Origin: Adiantum capillus-veneris
Lineage: Eukaryota > Streptophyta > Polypodiopsida > Polypodiales > Pteridaceae
Assembly: GCA_014529385.2 (NCBI GenBank)
Contig: CM043965.1
Coordinates: forward strand, 60,781,433 to 60,845,432
Direction: 5' to 3'
Length of the DNA stretch: 64,000 nt
The position numbers were made by a program, and so were the translations under genes. This document shows, in pieces, positions 10,710 through 24,390 of this stretch. The notes under the pieces are model-generated. The model saw nothing but the letters and a program-made list of their open reading frames with translations, was not told the origin of the DNA and searched no databases. Positions within the stretch are counted from its first letter, which is position 1, and each line of letters starts with the position of its first letter.

Positions 10710-11707
10710 CAAGGGAGTACAGAAAGGGTGATTTGGTTTTGCTATAAAGTTCTTTAATGGCACAATTAGATTGAAGGTTTGTGTGGACTAATGATGTCAG
10801 GAATCTACAATGGGGCAAAGATCAAGTTGTATTATTCCAAACCAGAAGGACCTCTAGCACTAGATCCACAAGACAATCACATCTACTTTTGAAACTTCTT
10901 CACTCGATTTGTTCTTTATTGGACCAAAAGGGGTCAAATTAATGAAGGACATTCAACTAGAGAATGATCAAAGGGTCATCATATTCTAGGCTCGGCTATC
11001 AGATAATCAAAAGGCATTTGAAGTCCATAGCATTCACTAGTGGTGCATTAAAGAGTGCGTCTTTTTGGGTATCCCGCTAGAAATCATTATAAGTCAAGAC
11101 CAATGCATGAATGCCACATCAATAACAGTTGTTATGCTCCCGAGGCATGGAAAGAGTGGAGCATTCATGGCTCAAATTAGAATAACTATGAGGAGAGTGG
11201 ATGATCCCGCAAGCATTCCTTCACCCCTTGTGCTTACAGAGCTCGTTACTGCAAAATTTCCTAATGCAACATCTTTCCCTCCAACTGCTACATGCATGGA
11301 GATGCCTATGCACTCGTGGTTCCCTTCAACTTCATCATCAAGTGAGTTCTTCTTCTCTATCCAAACACTTTCATAGGGGTCAAACATGGTGAAATGGCAC
11401 AATCACACAAGCTATGCAAGCTGTACTGTAGTACTCAATGAGTAGAATAGCCAACCTTAAGCATGGGCTAGTACTTGTAGAGCCTTGACTCACAATGTCA
11501 TATTAGCCGATTGGCAAATATGTATTCTAGGATAGGGAAAGGGAGCTCCTACAAAATTGAGGCATGATGGTGTTGCTGGAAGCTTTGAAATTACCCATTG
11601 ATTCAAATATCATGGTATAGGTGATCGACACATTTGAATTTTAAGACGTGCACAATAATAGTCAATGGCAAGAATCTTCAAATCACGATTATGGCTATTT
11701 CATATAT
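10710..11707 (+). other. Unrecognised tail of unit 1
   Basis: The first ~150 bp resemble the region after integrase in the related element (GIYNGAKIKLYYSKP against AYNGTKIKLYYPR near 56260). The rest, including an open piece at 11065-11376, matches nothing I know and has no visible domain. It joins unit 2 at 11708. Confidence 0.5.
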
Positions 11708-13616
11708 ATCCAGAGATTATCATTTGACCCAAAGGCACAACCTTCTAGCGCTGACGGCCCAAACTAGAAAGAAGCGGAAAACAAAAGCCAAGGCATCCCC
11801 ATCTCTGCCTTGGAGAATAGAGCAGTGCATCGATTTGCTACAAAGGCTATTGGTCTAAAAAATATCCCAAGCTTGTTTTGCAAATTTCACTGAATGAATG
11901 TGAGAAGTAATGGTGCGCTTCACAGACAATGCAATGGGAAATGAACAACAAAATGCCCATAAACCTTAGCTCCATACTATTTAGCAATGTAGTGTCTCAG
12001 ACTGCCAAGGGTAAGACCCATAACCTTTTCAAAGCATGGTATATGTGGCAATACCTATACTAGGCAACAAGTCTTCCACCACATGTCAATGCGCAAAACA
12101 TACTCTTGAAGTTGAGTGGGGCTGAAGTCCCTAAAGATTAGACCGTGAGTCTAGAGACCCAGCCAGAACAAACATATCTGGTTATAATAGGACAAAAAGA
12201 GATCTAGAACAAGATGTAGTAGGGACATTTGAGCTGCCAACAAGAAAGCAGAAACTCACTAAGGATTTTTATGATCATTTCAGTGCAAGAACTAAGAAAT
12301 TGGCAACAAATGTTGAAAAGACACCGGAGCCAACAACTGAATAGACAACAGACAATTCACGGGCAATGATTATTGTCCTTCCTAGTACAACACTAGATAT
12401 AACAACAGAACTTCAAAAAAGTCCAAAACAAAAGGCACTTATGAATGAACTACAATCATTGCATCGTCAAGAGACCAGTGGACATGTTACAAGCTCTTTA
12501 GAAGAATAGCCTAGTGGAAAATATGGTGATAGATTCATAAAAAAACTTTGGCAGTACCCTATAATGTCCCAATCCTGACATACCAAATTGAAAGAGCAGA
12601 TGCTAAGACCATTACTAATGGGTGTGCTGCTACCATCCAAATGGGGTGGAACACCATAGTTAGTGCCACGAGTCAGATGATGGAAGCCCAGAGCTTCATC
12701 AAACAATCGGACTGTTACCCAGCTAGAGCAAGCACTCGAAAGAGAAATCATCAAATGAAAAAATTAAAGAAAGAAAATTATCCAGATAAAAGAATATCTC
12801 ATTGAAGAACAATGTCAGGAGGAGCGTATGTACAGACCATTAAAAGCTCAAACAACAAGGGAACAAGCTGAAGTGTAAGGACATGGGTCCTACGGACAAG
12901 GCCACCCGCACAGCCGGACAGTGTGTCCGCTAAGGGGGAGGCTATAAGATAGCACGGCTGGGTGGAGACTAGCACACCGCCCTTTCACTGGTATCCGAGC
13001 TATTTTTGGGAAAAAGAAAAAGCGGGTTGCATGTGCATGTGACGTGCTACTTCTCTCCCACGATCTTCAGACAACGACGTCTTCGCTGTGGAGACAGGCA
13101 ACGACAACCCCATCTACGCCCTCCATGGCGGGCGACCAAGGCAAACTCGACCGGCAACTCTACGACACCGAGGCTCCGAAGGCTTCGATTGGCTGCGCAC
13201 ATAGGAAGGCAACCCTTGCATGAAGGAGGGTTGAACCCACCCCATGAGGGTAAGAGGCCAACACTTTACCATGAAGCTATCGACCCTTGTTACACAACAA
13301 GGAAAGATAGCATACTTGTGTTGAAAAGAAAGATAGAACGAAAAGAAAAGCTTCAAACTTCAAGGAAGTAGTTTCACCCTTCCTTTTCACTTCTTGGAGG
13401 AAGACAAGTTTTCCTCAAATTATTTTTTCCTCAAGGAGGTAGCTTCAAAGTGAACAAAAGCTTTCACAAAACAACGAGTTTTTGTGAAGAATCAACAAAG
13501 GTGTTCTTACGACGAACAAAAAATGAAGCGCTACAATTTCCGCAAGGCGAGGTTCGCATGCAACGCAAATTGCGGAGCATATAAAACACAAAGACTTCAA
13601 TTCTACAAGGTACAAG

Positions 13617-14840
13617 TTGACTTTTTTTTTGCATGTAGATCAAAATCAGGGCACTAATATGCATGACGATGATGATCTAGGAGATCATGGCCTTGTGGAT
13701 ATGACTGCTTTCAAGACTTTGGAAAATTGCAAAAGCGTACTTGAATGCGACCTCTCCGCACTCAATGCAAATGTTACAAATCTTACGGAGCTACTTGTGA
13801 AATTTATGAATTCACGGATGGCTCAAGGAGCCACAAGTGGCATAGTTCAAGGGAACTAAGCTCGCACGACTCAACGAGTCCAAGAGACAAGTGCTTCAAA
13901 AGATGCAAAAGGTATCAATGCATTACTTAAGAATATCACCATTCCCGAGTTTCACGGGGAAGAGCACGATCGCAACAAGGATGCGGTCAATAAGTTCTTA
14001 CACAAATGGAGTGATATTCATAGATTGAGACACACCCCGGATATAAAAACAGCTACGGAAACAAGGCTATCTCTTAAAGGCAAGGCCTATAAGTGGTGGA
14101 TGCCATTTCCAATAGATGCTCGTCCTCTGTCTTGGGTTGCGTTTCAAGCTTCTTTCTCCAAAGAGTTTTTGGACTCCAATGAAGAAGATAAGAATTGGTT
14201 AGCATGGGATGCATGCTGCATGTCTAACCTCTCTCTCACACAGTACCTTTCAAAGTATCGGAAAATCATTTTGAAACTAGAAGGTCTAGATGAATTCCAA
14301 AAGATACGGGGTTTTAATAGGTGTCTTGACAAAGACTATCGTCTTCATGTCAAGACCAAACATCCAAAAACTTTGGAAGAAGCCATCAGTCATGCCCAAA
14401 GATATGATGATGACCAAGAGAGGAAAGGAAATATTCCCTACTCTAAGAATAATTTTGCCAAGAGCAATGTGGCTAAGATCCAATGGTGAGGTAGATCTCT
14501 CATACGTTCCAAGAGGAATAAGAGACAATCTACCTCTCCATGCCCACAAGAAGCTAAGAAGCCTAAGCAATCACGAGATACTCCACGTGGGTCCCTCAGC
14601 ACTGTTGATTTTGAGTGTGCAAAGAAACACAATTTGTGTTTTAGATGTCTTTCGGACCAACATAACAAGAAAGATTATCCTCTTTTACAAGGCAAAGAAA
14701 AGACCATGCACACGGTGCAACGCCTCACATTAGATTCATCTCCTAAATATTGTGATGTAGAGGTTCTTCATATGGAAGAAAAGCACAAGTGTTGTGTGCC
14801 TGCCTGCTTCAATGTGGCAGCCCACCTTTGGCCCCCATGA
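13617..14840 (+). pseudogene. Chromovirus gag with two in-frame stops (unit 2)
   Basis: This copy of the gag at 5508-6731 has the same TAA (13857) and TGA (14487) and the same degenerate zinc knuckle. The longest open piece, 14025-14489, carries the KAYKWW capsid signature. Confidence 0.85.
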
Positions 14841-15507
14841 TTTGATTTGCATGCATGGCACTATTAATGAACAATGTGTTCGTATTTTAGTGGATGATGG
14901 TGCAACTCATAACTTTTTGAACTATAAGGTAGTCAAGAAATTGAAGCTTACACAGACTCCCTGCTCCCACAAGTATGTGGTGGAGCAGATGTCTGGCAAT
15001 GACAAAGAAGTATGGGACACGGTAGTTCAAGGAGTTGAGCTTATTGTTCAAGATCATACGATGACCCTTGACTTTCAAGCTACGAACATGGACTGTGTTG
15101 ATGTAGTTTTAGGACGAGAGTGGCTGCATGGTCTAGGAAACACATTGCACACTAGTTATGAACACAAATCCCTATCCTTTATGGCCAATGGTAAACATGT
15201 GCTTTTGCTTGGTGAGAAAAAAATATCATATGCACCTCTTATATGTACAGTTGAGCTTTCTATTTTGCAGAAATCAGATCTGATAGATGAAGTCTTTTTG
15301 TGTTACTGCTTGTCTCCAAGTCTTGTGAATTCTCAAGAGCAAAGTGCGGTGAATTCTAGTAATGGTATGAAAAGTGCAATGAATTCTAATGATAAGCAAA
15401 GTGTTAACAAATCTAACGAGCAAAGTACTCTCAATTTTAATTCTATAGAGCAACGTGCAATTGTTGTAAAACAAACATTACAACAATTACAAGATTCTCT
15501 ATCCTAG
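14794..15507 (+). pseudogene. Chromovirus aspartic protease plus linker (unit 2)
   Basis: This 237-codon open stretch has the same translation as 6685-7398, with the VDDGATHNF active site and the Ser/Asn/Gln-rich linker. A TAG at 15505 separates it from RT in the same frame. Confidence 0.85.
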
Positions 15508-15561
15508 CATAACTCTAGTTTACTTTCTCCTTTTGCATGGTAAAAGCTGACTCACTTACTC

Positions 15562-16278
15562 ATGGAGTATAGTGATGTATTCTCAAGTGATTTACTGCCG
15601 GGTTTACCCCCTACACGTGATGTGCAACATGGCATAGATGTCTTGCCAGGCACTAAACCGATGAGTAAATCACCTTATCGTATGAGTGCTAAAGAATCCA
15701 AGGAGGTTGAGAGTCAGTTGGTTAACTACCTCACCCGTGGTTTCATTAGACCTAGTACTTCGCCTTGGGCATCACCAATTCTATTGGTAAAAAAGAAAGA
15801 TGGTACTATGCGCATGTGCGTAGATTATCGCGGATTAAACGTCATAACCATCAAGAACAAGTATCCTCTGCCAAGAGTGGATGAGTTGTTTGATCAACTC
15901 CATGGGGCAAGATACTATACAAAGATAGATATTCGTTCAGGATACCAACAGGTGCGTATCCTTTTGCAAGATATCTCCAAAACTGCCTTTAGAACACGGT
16001 TTGGGCATTTTGAATTTTTGGTTATGCCTTTTAGTTTAACCAATGCTCCTGCTACATTTATGACACTCATGGATAGTGTCTTACGTCCCTATCTTGAAAA
16101 ATTTGTTGTGGTTTTCCTTGATGACATTCTCATTTATAGTAAGACTAAAGATGAACACATAGAACACTTACGATTAGTGTTCGAACAGCTACGAGCTCAC
16201 TCGATGTATGCTAACCAAAGCAGCTGTGATTTCTTTAAAACAGAGTCACATTACCTCTTTCATGTGATCTCTTGTTAG
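15562..16278 (+). pseudogene. Chromovirus reverse transcriptase, truncated (unit 2)
   Basis: This is the best plus-strand copy: 238 open codons from MEYSDVF to HVISC. The N-terminal [20 protein letters not shown] is the usual RT entry of chromoviruses. RT blocks follow in order through FLDDILIYS (catalytic Asp pair, around residues 187-188). The last codons belong to the inserted LTR (TGTTAG), so the stop is contributed by the LTR. Thumb and all downstream domains are absent. Confidence 0.88.
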
Positions 16279-16846
16279 CGGCTGGACACACCCTACGGAA
16301 AATGACTGCTCGACGGATTATTTTTTTTGTAATTATTCATTTATTGAGAGCACCCGACATTTCACCTTTGTAAATATTGGGGCTTTACAAAAGTTTCCAG
16401 ATTGTATCCCAGTTTTGACATTTAGATTGAGTAGATGAAAATTGGAACATTAGGGTTTGAGATTGTAAGGTATTTATACCACTTTTTGACCTTAATGAAA
16501 AACCTTTGTCATTTTAAAAAGTACTATCTATGAGTGAGCGTACTGTGTACGAGAGAGAGAGAGTGAGAGCTTCATCTTGACGCTACGCGCGCACCGGTGG
16601 TCGGAATTGAGTGCGAAGAAGTGCAGCGTGTTGCCCGCGACGAGAGCTACGCGCCAATACTTACATTGCAGGCGTACGGTCTGGCTTTGCGAGCTCGACC
16701 TACGAGCTTCATCAGGTGATTCGGTGAGCATACGTTATCCGTTTTCGCATTTCAACATATCCACGCGTTCGCATTGAGTAGAGCTACACATTAGGCACTT
16801 TAGTTTTCTGAAACGACGACCTGCAAATTTCGGCCAGACATCCTAC
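16273..16846 (+). repeat. OTA-type LTR 5' fragment (unit 2)
   Basis: This copy of 8163-8737 has the same two breakpoints, in RT and at AGACATCCTAC. It differs by a small change in the T-rich stretch near 16320. Confidence 0.75.
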
Positions 16847-17935
16847 CTCTTTGAACAACTCTATCTTTCACATCGGGACTTTATGGATGGATATAGTGGG
16901 TACAACCAACTAAAGATCGCACCAAAATCTCGAGCAAAAACAAAATTCATCACTAAATGGGGATCTTTCATGTTTCATAATGCCATTTGGGTTATGTAAT
17001 GCTCCAGGAGCCTTTCAATGATGTATAATGAAAATCCTCAATGAGTTTTTGCATAAATTTTTGGCAATATTTGTGGATGACTTTACAATGTTCTCAATTG
17101 AAGACATGCATCTTCTATTTTTTGGAAACGGTATTTGTGAGATGCAGAGAGAAAAGGATTCGTCTCAATCCCTTCAAATCAGTGTTCATGGTCTAGAAGG
17201 GACAACTTTTGGGACATACAATGTCCAAAAATGGAATTGAAATGGATGAAGACAAATTCCAGTGTGTCCAGCAAAAGCGAGATCAGCAATGAATGTGTCA
17301 GAATTGAGTTCATTCTTGGGGTACATCGATTTTTTTTAGAAGATCTATTCATATGTTTGCAACAAAGGCCATTCCATTATATGTATTTACCCAGAAAGGA
17401 GTTAAGTTTGTTTGGACCCCAGAATGTGAAACGAGTTTCTAGTCTCTCAAGGAGGCCATTAGTATGAAGCCAATCCTTTTGGAAGCTAGATTGGGGATGT
17501 TATCTTCCATCTTTATATAGATGCTTCCGGTATGGCAATGAGGCTATTCTCACAAAACTTGATGGGAAAATGGATTACCTAGTATATTATTTTGGTCGAA
17601 GAGTTAGTACAACAAAGCAAGGTATTCCACAATCGAGAGAGATGCACTGGGAATGGTTTTTAATGCAACTAAATTTATGCATTATTTGTTGTGGAAGTTA
17701 TTTCACTTTTATGTGGACCGTCAGGCATTGCTCTTTTTTATTAGCAAAGTGGTGATTCAAGGATGACTAATCAGATGGATGATGTTTCTATTGGAATTTC
17801 AATTTAAGATTGTCCATAAGCCAAGGAAAACTCATTGTGGTGTTAATTTCATAGCCCAAAGTAGCGAGGGAATTTCAACTACATTATTAAGAGACGAACT
17901 AGCGGATGCTAAACTTGTCCAGACTATTGGGGGGC
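16847..17935 (+). pseudogene. Decayed OTA gypsy RT and RNase H (unit 2)
   Basis: This is a copy of 8738-9861. The VDD palm box piece lies at 17028-17240 and the following piece at 17231-17467. Four extra G at 17931-17934 further break the RNase H end. Confidence 0.7.
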
Positions 17936-18132
17936 AACGGATGGGCTAGATCCAAAATGGCACGATGCATATGATTTTCTCTAGTATGGAGGTGTTCTAA
18001 AGGATTGGTCTGAATCCAGCAAGGGCCATCAAAAGCTTGAAATTCACTGTTATATCTGGATCCTTGTACAAGTTGGGAATTCATGGAGTCTTGAGGAAAT
18101 GTGTATCAGTGTAAAGCAAAGTGAAATTAATC

Positions 18133-18822
18133 ACTAAGGCTCACAGTGGCAGCTCGTGAGGACACTTTTCCATTGATATAAAAAGGTCTTGCAAGCAGGG
18201 TTATGGTGGCAGAGCACGAAGTCAAAGGTCAAAGCCTTTTGCAAAACATGTGATATTTGTCACAGAATGGGCAGACCCATTGCAACAGACATGACACCTT
18301 TGACCATAATACAACCATCAGGAATCTTCATGAAATGGGGTTTGGATTATATGGGACCGTCCAAGAAGGTCACTACCTGTTATGTGAGTAAATGGGTGGA
18401 AGCTAAGGCATTACCCAATAACTTAGCCAAGTTTACAACATGGTTTTTATATTAACACATTATAGTTGATATGGTTGTCCAATTGAGTCTATATCGTATT
18501 ATTCCAGATCAAATGCACATGCTAAAAGTAGCAATAAGAGTATTAAGATAATTCTGACTATGATAGTTTAGAAGGAACCTCACACATTGGATGATAAGCT
18601 TCAATAAACACTCTGGCCATATAGACACCATTCAACATGATGTATGATACTCAAGCAGTGTTACCCATGGAATTTATTGTCCCCACCCTTAGATTGGCTA
18701 TAGAGCATGACATGGAGTACAACTCAACATTGAAGAAGAGATTAGATGAGTTAATTAAGTTGGATGAGATCAAACAAAGAGCAATGTTGGAACAAGAAGT
18801 AACACAACAACGAAGGAAATAG
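18133..18822 (+). pseudogene. Decayed OTA gypsy integrase (unit 2)
   Basis: This copy of 10020-10709 has the zinc-binding and WGLDYMGP part at 18189-18455 and the carboxy-terminal region at 18637-18822. The stops and the internal deletion are the same as in unit 1. Confidence 0.72.
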
Positions 18823-19820
18823 CAAGGGAGTACAGAAAGGGTGATTTGGTTTTGCTATAAAGTTCTTTAATGGCACAATTAGATTGAAGGTTTGTGTGGA
18901 CTAATGATGTCAGGAATCTACAATGGGGCAAAGATCAAGTTGTATTATTCCAAACCAGAAGGACCTCTAGCACTAGATCCACAAGACAATCACATCTACT
19001 TTTGAAACTTCTTCACTCGATTTGTTCTTTATTGGACCAAAAGGGGTCAAATTAATGAAGGACATTCAACTAGAGAATGATCAAAGGGTCATCATATTCT
19101 AGGCTCGGCTATCAGATAATCAAAAGGCATTTGAAGTCCATAGCATTCACTAGTGGTGCATTAAAGAGTGCGTCTTTTTGGGTATCCCGCTAGAAATCAT
19201 TATAAGTCAAGACCAATGCATGAATGCCACATCAATAACAGTTGTTATGCTCCCGAGGCATGGAAAGAGTGGAGCATTCATGGCTCAAATTAGAATAACT
19301 ATGAGGAGAGTGGATGATCCCGCAAGCATTCCTTCACCCCTTGTGCTTACAGAGCTCGTTACTGCAAAATTTCCTAATGCAACATCTTTCCCTCCAACTG
19401 CTACATGCATGGAGATGCCTATGCACTCGTGGTTCCCTTCAACTTCATCATCAAGTGAGTTCTTCTTCTCTATCCAAACACTTTCATAGGGGTCAAACAT
19501 GGTGAAATGGCACAATCACACAAGCTATGCAAGCTGTACTCAATGAGTAGAATCAAGCCATAGCCAACCTTAAGCATGGGCTAGTACTTGTAGAGCCTTG
19601 ACTCACAATGTCATATTAGCCGATTGGCAAATATGTATTCTAGGATAGGGAAAGGGAGCTCCTACAAAATTGAGGCATGATGGTGTTGCTGGAAGCTTTG
19701 AAATTACCCATTGATTCAAATATCATGGTATAGGTGATCGACACATTTGAATTTTAAGACGTGCACAATAATAGTCAATGGCAAGAATCTTCAAATCACG
19801 ATTATGGCTATTTCATATAT
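18823..19820 (+). other. Unrecognised tail of unit 2
   Basis: This is the copy of 10710-11707. No domain is recognised. Confidence 0.5.
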
Positions 19821-21729
19821 ATCCAGAGATTATCATTTGACCCAAAGGCACAACCTTCTAGCGCTGACGGCCCAAACTAGAAAGAAGCGGAAAACAAAAG
19901 CCAAGGCATCCCCATCTCTGCCTTGGAGAATAGAGCAGTGCATCGATTTGCTACAAAGGCTATTGGTCTAAAAAATATCCCAAGCTTGTTTTGCAAATTT
20001 CACTGAATGAATGTGAGAAGTAATGGTGCGCTTCACAGACAATGCAATGGGAAATGAACAACAAAATGCCCATAAACCTTAGCTCCATACTATTTAGCAA
20101 TGTAGTGTCTCAGACTGCCAAGGGTAAGACCCATAACCTTTTCAAAGCATGGTATATGTGGCAATACCTATACTAGGCAACAAGTCTTCCACCACATGTC
20201 AATGCGCAAAACATACTCTTGAAGTTGAGTGGGGCTGAAGTCCCTAAAGATTAGACCGTGAGTCTAGAGACCCAGCCAGAACAAACATATCTGGTTATAA
20301 TAGGACAAAAAGAGATCTAGAACAAGATGTAGTAGGGACATTTGAGCTGCCAACAAGAAAGCAGAAACTCACTAAGGATTTTTATGATCATTTCAGTGCA
20401 AGAACTAAGAAATTGGCAACAAATGTTGAAAAGACACCGGAGCCAACAACTGAATAGACAACAGACAATTCACGGGCAATGATTATTGTCCTTCCTAGTA
20501 CAACACTAGATATAACAACAGAACTTCAAAAAAGTCCAAAACAAAAGGCACTTATGAATGAACTACAATCATTGCATCGTCAAGAGACCAGTGGACATGT
20601 TACAAGCTCTTTAGAAGAATAGCCTAGTGGAAAATATGGTGATAGATTCATAAAAAAACTTTGGCAGTACCCTATAATGTCCCAATCCTGACATACCAAA
20701 TTGAAAGAGCAGATGCTAAGACCATTACTAATGGGTGTGCTGCTACCATCCAAATGGGGTGGAACACCATAGTTAGTGCCACGAGTCAGATGATGGAAGC
20801 CCAGAGCTTCATCAAACAATCGGACTGTTACCCAGCTAGAGCAAGCACTCGAAAGAGAAATCATCAAATGAAAAAATTAAAGAAAGAAAATTATCCAGAT
20901 AAAAGAATATCTCATTGAAGAACAATGTCAGGAGGAGCGTATGTACAGACCATTAAAAGCTCAAACAACAAGGGAACAAGCTGAAGTGTAAGGACATGGG
21001 TCCTACGGACAAGGCCACCCGCACAGCCGGACAGTGTGTCCGCTAAGGGGGAGGCTATAAGATAGCACGGCTGGGTGGAGACTAGCACACCGCCCTTTCA
21101 CTGGTATCCGAGCTATTTTTGGGAAAAAGAAAAAGCGGGTTGCATGTGCATGTGACGTGCTACTTCTCTCCCACGATCTTCAGACAACGACGTCTTCGCT
21201 GTGGAGACAGGCAACGACAACCCCATCTACGCCCTCCATGGCGGGCGACCAAGGCAAACTCGACCGGCAACTCTACGACACCGAGGCTCCGAAGGCTTCG
21301 ATTGGCTGCGCACATAGGAAGGCAACCCTTGCATGAAGGAGGGTTGAACCCACCCCATGAGGGTAAGAGGCCAACACTTTACCATGAAGCTATCGACCCT
21401 TGTTACACAACAAGGAAAGATAGCATACTTGTGTTGAAAAGAAAGATAGAACGAAAAGAAAAGCTTCAAACTTCAAGGAAGTAGTTTCACCCTTCCTTTT
21501 CACTTCTTGGAGGAAGACAAGTTTTCCTCAAATTATTTTTTCCTCAAGGAGGTAGCTTCAAAGTGAACAAAAGCTTTCACAAAACAACGAGTTTTTGTGA
21601 AGAATCAACAAAGGTGTTCTTACGACGAACAAAAAATGAAGCGCTACAATTTCCGCAAGGCGAGGTTCGCATGCAACGCAAATTGCGGAGCATATAAAAC
21701 ACAAAGACTTCAATTCTACAAGGTACAAG

Positions 21730-22953
21730 TTGACTTTTTTTTTGCATGTAGATCAAAATCAGGGCACTAATATGCATGACGATGATGATCTAGGAGATCA
21801 TGGCCTTGTGGATATGACTGCTTTCAAGACTTTGGAAAATTGCAAAAGCGTACTTGAATGCGACCTCTCCGCACTCAATGCAAATGTTACAAATCTTACG
21901 GAGCTACTTGTGAAATTTATGAATTCACGGATGGCTCAAGGAGCCACAAGTGGCATAGTTCAAGGGAACTAAGCTCGCACGACTCAACGAGTCCAAGAGA
22001 CAAGTGCTTCAAAAGATGCAAAAGGTATCAATGCATTACTTAAGAATATCACCATTCCCGAGTTTCACGGGGAAGAGCACGATCGCAACAAGGATGCGGT
22101 CAATAAGTTCTTACACAAATGGAGTGATATTCATAGATTGAGACACACCCCGGATATAAAAACAGCTACGGAAACAAGGCTATCTCTTAAAGGCAAGGCC
22201 TATAAGTGGTGGATGCCATTTCCAATAGATGCTCGTCCTCTGTCTTGGGTTGCGTTTCAAGCTTCTTTCTCCAAAGAGTTTTTGGACTCCAATGAAGAAG
22301 ATAAGAATTGGTTAGCATGGGATGCATGCTGCATGTCTAACCTCTCTCTCACACAGTACCTTTCAAAGTATCGGAAAATCATTTTGAAACTAGAAGGTCT
22401 AGATGAATTCCAAAAGATACGGGGTTTTAATAGGTGTCTTGACAAAGACTATCGTCTTCATGTCAAGACCAAACATCCAAAAACTTTGGAAGAAGCCATC
22501 AGTCATGCCCAAAGATATGATGATGACCAAGAGAGGAAAGGAAATATTCCCTACTCTAAGAATAATTTTGCCAAGAGCAATGTGGCTAAGATCCAATGGT
22601 GAGGTAGATCTCTCATACGTTCCAAGAGGAATAAGAGACAATCTACCTCTCCATGCCCACAAGAAGCTAAGAAGCCTAAGCAATCACGAGATACTCCACG
22701 TGGGTCCCTCAGCACTGTTGATTTTGAGTGTGCAAAGAAACACAATTTGTGTTTTAGATGTCTTTCGGACCAACATAACAAGAAAGATTATCCTCTTTTA
22801 CAAGGCAAAGAAAAGACCATGCACACGGTGCAACGCCTCACATTAGATTCATCTCCTAAATATTGTGATGTAGAGGTTCTTCATATGGAAGAAAAGCACA
22901 AGTGTTGTGTGCCTGCCTGCTTCAATGTGGCAGCCCACCTTTGGCCCCCATGA
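21730..22953 (+). pseudogene. Chromovirus gag with two in-frame stops (unit 3)
   Basis: This copy of the gag at 5508-6731 has TAA at 21970 and TGA at 22600. The translation is the same as in units 1 and 2. Confidence 0.85.
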
Positions 22954-23619
22954 TTTGATTTGCATGCATGGCACTATTAATGAACAATGTGTTCGTATTT
23001 TAGTGGATGATGGTGCAACTCATAACTTTTTGAACTATAAGGTAGTCAAGAAATTGAAGCTTACACAGACTCCCTGCTCCCACAAGTATGTGGTGGAGCA
23101 GATGTCTGGCAATGACAAAGAAGTATGGGACACGGTAGTTCAAGGAGTTGAGCTTATTGTTCAAGATCATACGATGACCCTTGACTTTCAAGCTACGAAC
23201 ATGGACTGTGTTGATGTAGTTTTAGGACGAGAGTGGCTGCATGGTCTAGGAAACACATTGCACACTAGTTATGAACACAAATCCCTATCCTTTATGGCCA
23301 ATGGTAAACATGTGCTTTTGCTTGGTGAGAAAAAATATCATATGCACCTCTTATATGTACAGTTGAGCTTTCTATTTTGCAGAAATCAGATCTGATAGAT
23401 GAAGTCTTTTTGTGTTACTGCTTGTCTCCAAGTCTTGTGAATTCTCAAGAGCAAAGTGCGGTGAATTCTAGTAATGGTATGAAAAGTGCAATGAATTCTA
23501 ATGATAAGCAAAGTGTTAACAAATCTAACGAGCAAAGTACTCTCAATTTTAATTCTATAGAGCAACGTGCAATTGTTGTAAAACAAACATTACAACAATT
23601 ACAAGATTCTCTATCCTAG
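22907..23619 (+). pseudogene. Chromovirus protease plus linker, frameshifted (unit 3)
   Basis: The VDDGATHNF active site is intact, but the A-run after GGTGAG has six bases rather than seven. The frame therefore ends at 23395 and the Ser/Asn/Gln-rich linker lies in another frame (23377-23619). Confidence 0.84.
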
Positions 23620-23673
23620 CATAACTCTAGTTTACTTTCTCCTTTTGCATGGTAAAAGCTGACTCACTTACTC

Positions 23674-24390
23674 ATGGAGTATAGTGATGTATTCTCAAGT
23701 GATTTACTGCCGGGTTTACCCCCTACACGTGATGTGCAACATGGCATAGATGTCTTGCCAGGCACTAAACCGATGAGTAAATCACCTTATCGTATGAGTG
23801 CTAAAGAATCCAAGGAGGTTGAGAGTCAGTTGGTTAACTACCTCACCCGTGGTTTCATTAGACCTAGTACTTCGCCTTGGGCATCACCAATTCTATTGGT
23901 AAAAAAGAAAGATGGTACTATGCGCATGTGCGTAGATTATCGCGGATTAAACGTCATAACCATCAAGAACAAGTATCCTCTGCCAAGAGTGGATGAGTTG
24001 TTTGATCAACTCCATGGGGCAAGATACTATACAAAGATAGATATTCGTTCAGGATACCAACAGGTGCGTATCCTTTTGCAAGATATCTCCAAAACTGCCT
24101 TTAGAACACGGTTTGGGCATTTTGAATTTTTGGTTATGCCTTTTAGTTTAACCAATGCTCCTGCTACATTTATGACACTCATGGATAGTGTCTTACGTCC
24201 CTATCTTGAAAAATTTGTTGTGGTTTTCCTTGATGACATTCTCATTTATAGTAAGACTAAAGATGAACACATAGAACACTTACGATTAGTGTTCGAACAG
24301 CTACGAGCTCACTCGATGTATGCTAACCAAAGCAGCTGTGATTTCTTTAAAACAGAGTCACATTACCTCTTTCATGTGATCTCTTGTTAG
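23674..24390 (+). pseudogene. Chromovirus reverse transcriptase, truncated (unit 3)
   Basis: 238 open codons, the same translation as 15562-16278, ending at HVISC where the LTR fragment starts. Confidence 0.87.

Larger units (their letters stand above)
3598..11707 (+). mobile_element. Composite repeat, unit 1
   Basis: This is the first full plus-strand copy of an 8.1-kb unit that repeats with spacings of 8107 and 8113 bp. Order: unrecognised leader (3598-4768), chromovirus PBS, gag, protease and RT (4881-8162), OTA LTR fragment (8163-8737), decayed RT-RNase H-integrase of another gypsy family (8738-10709), unrecognised tail (10710-11707). The parts come from at least three retrotransposons, so the unit is a mosaic rather than one element. 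Private variants are one C missing near 7500, which shifts the RT frame, and a small insertion/deletion pair at 11428-11450. Confidence 0.93.
11708..19820 (+). mobile_element. Composite repeat, unit 2
   Basis: This is a full copy of the 8.1-kb unit, nearly identical to unit 1 and in direct tandem with it. It differs by restoring the C missing from the unit 1 RT, by four extra G at 17931-17934, by CAAGCCAT near 19554 and by a different A-rich stretch at 12757-12775. Leader, PBS (12989-13001), gag, protease, RT, LTR fragment and second gypsy segment follow in the same order. Confidence 0.93.

Noticed and set aside
3597-11707. Tandem array arising by LTR-LTR unequal crossing-over
   Set aside because: No direct LTR pair bounds the unit; the only LTR piece is a single 5' fragment in its middle.
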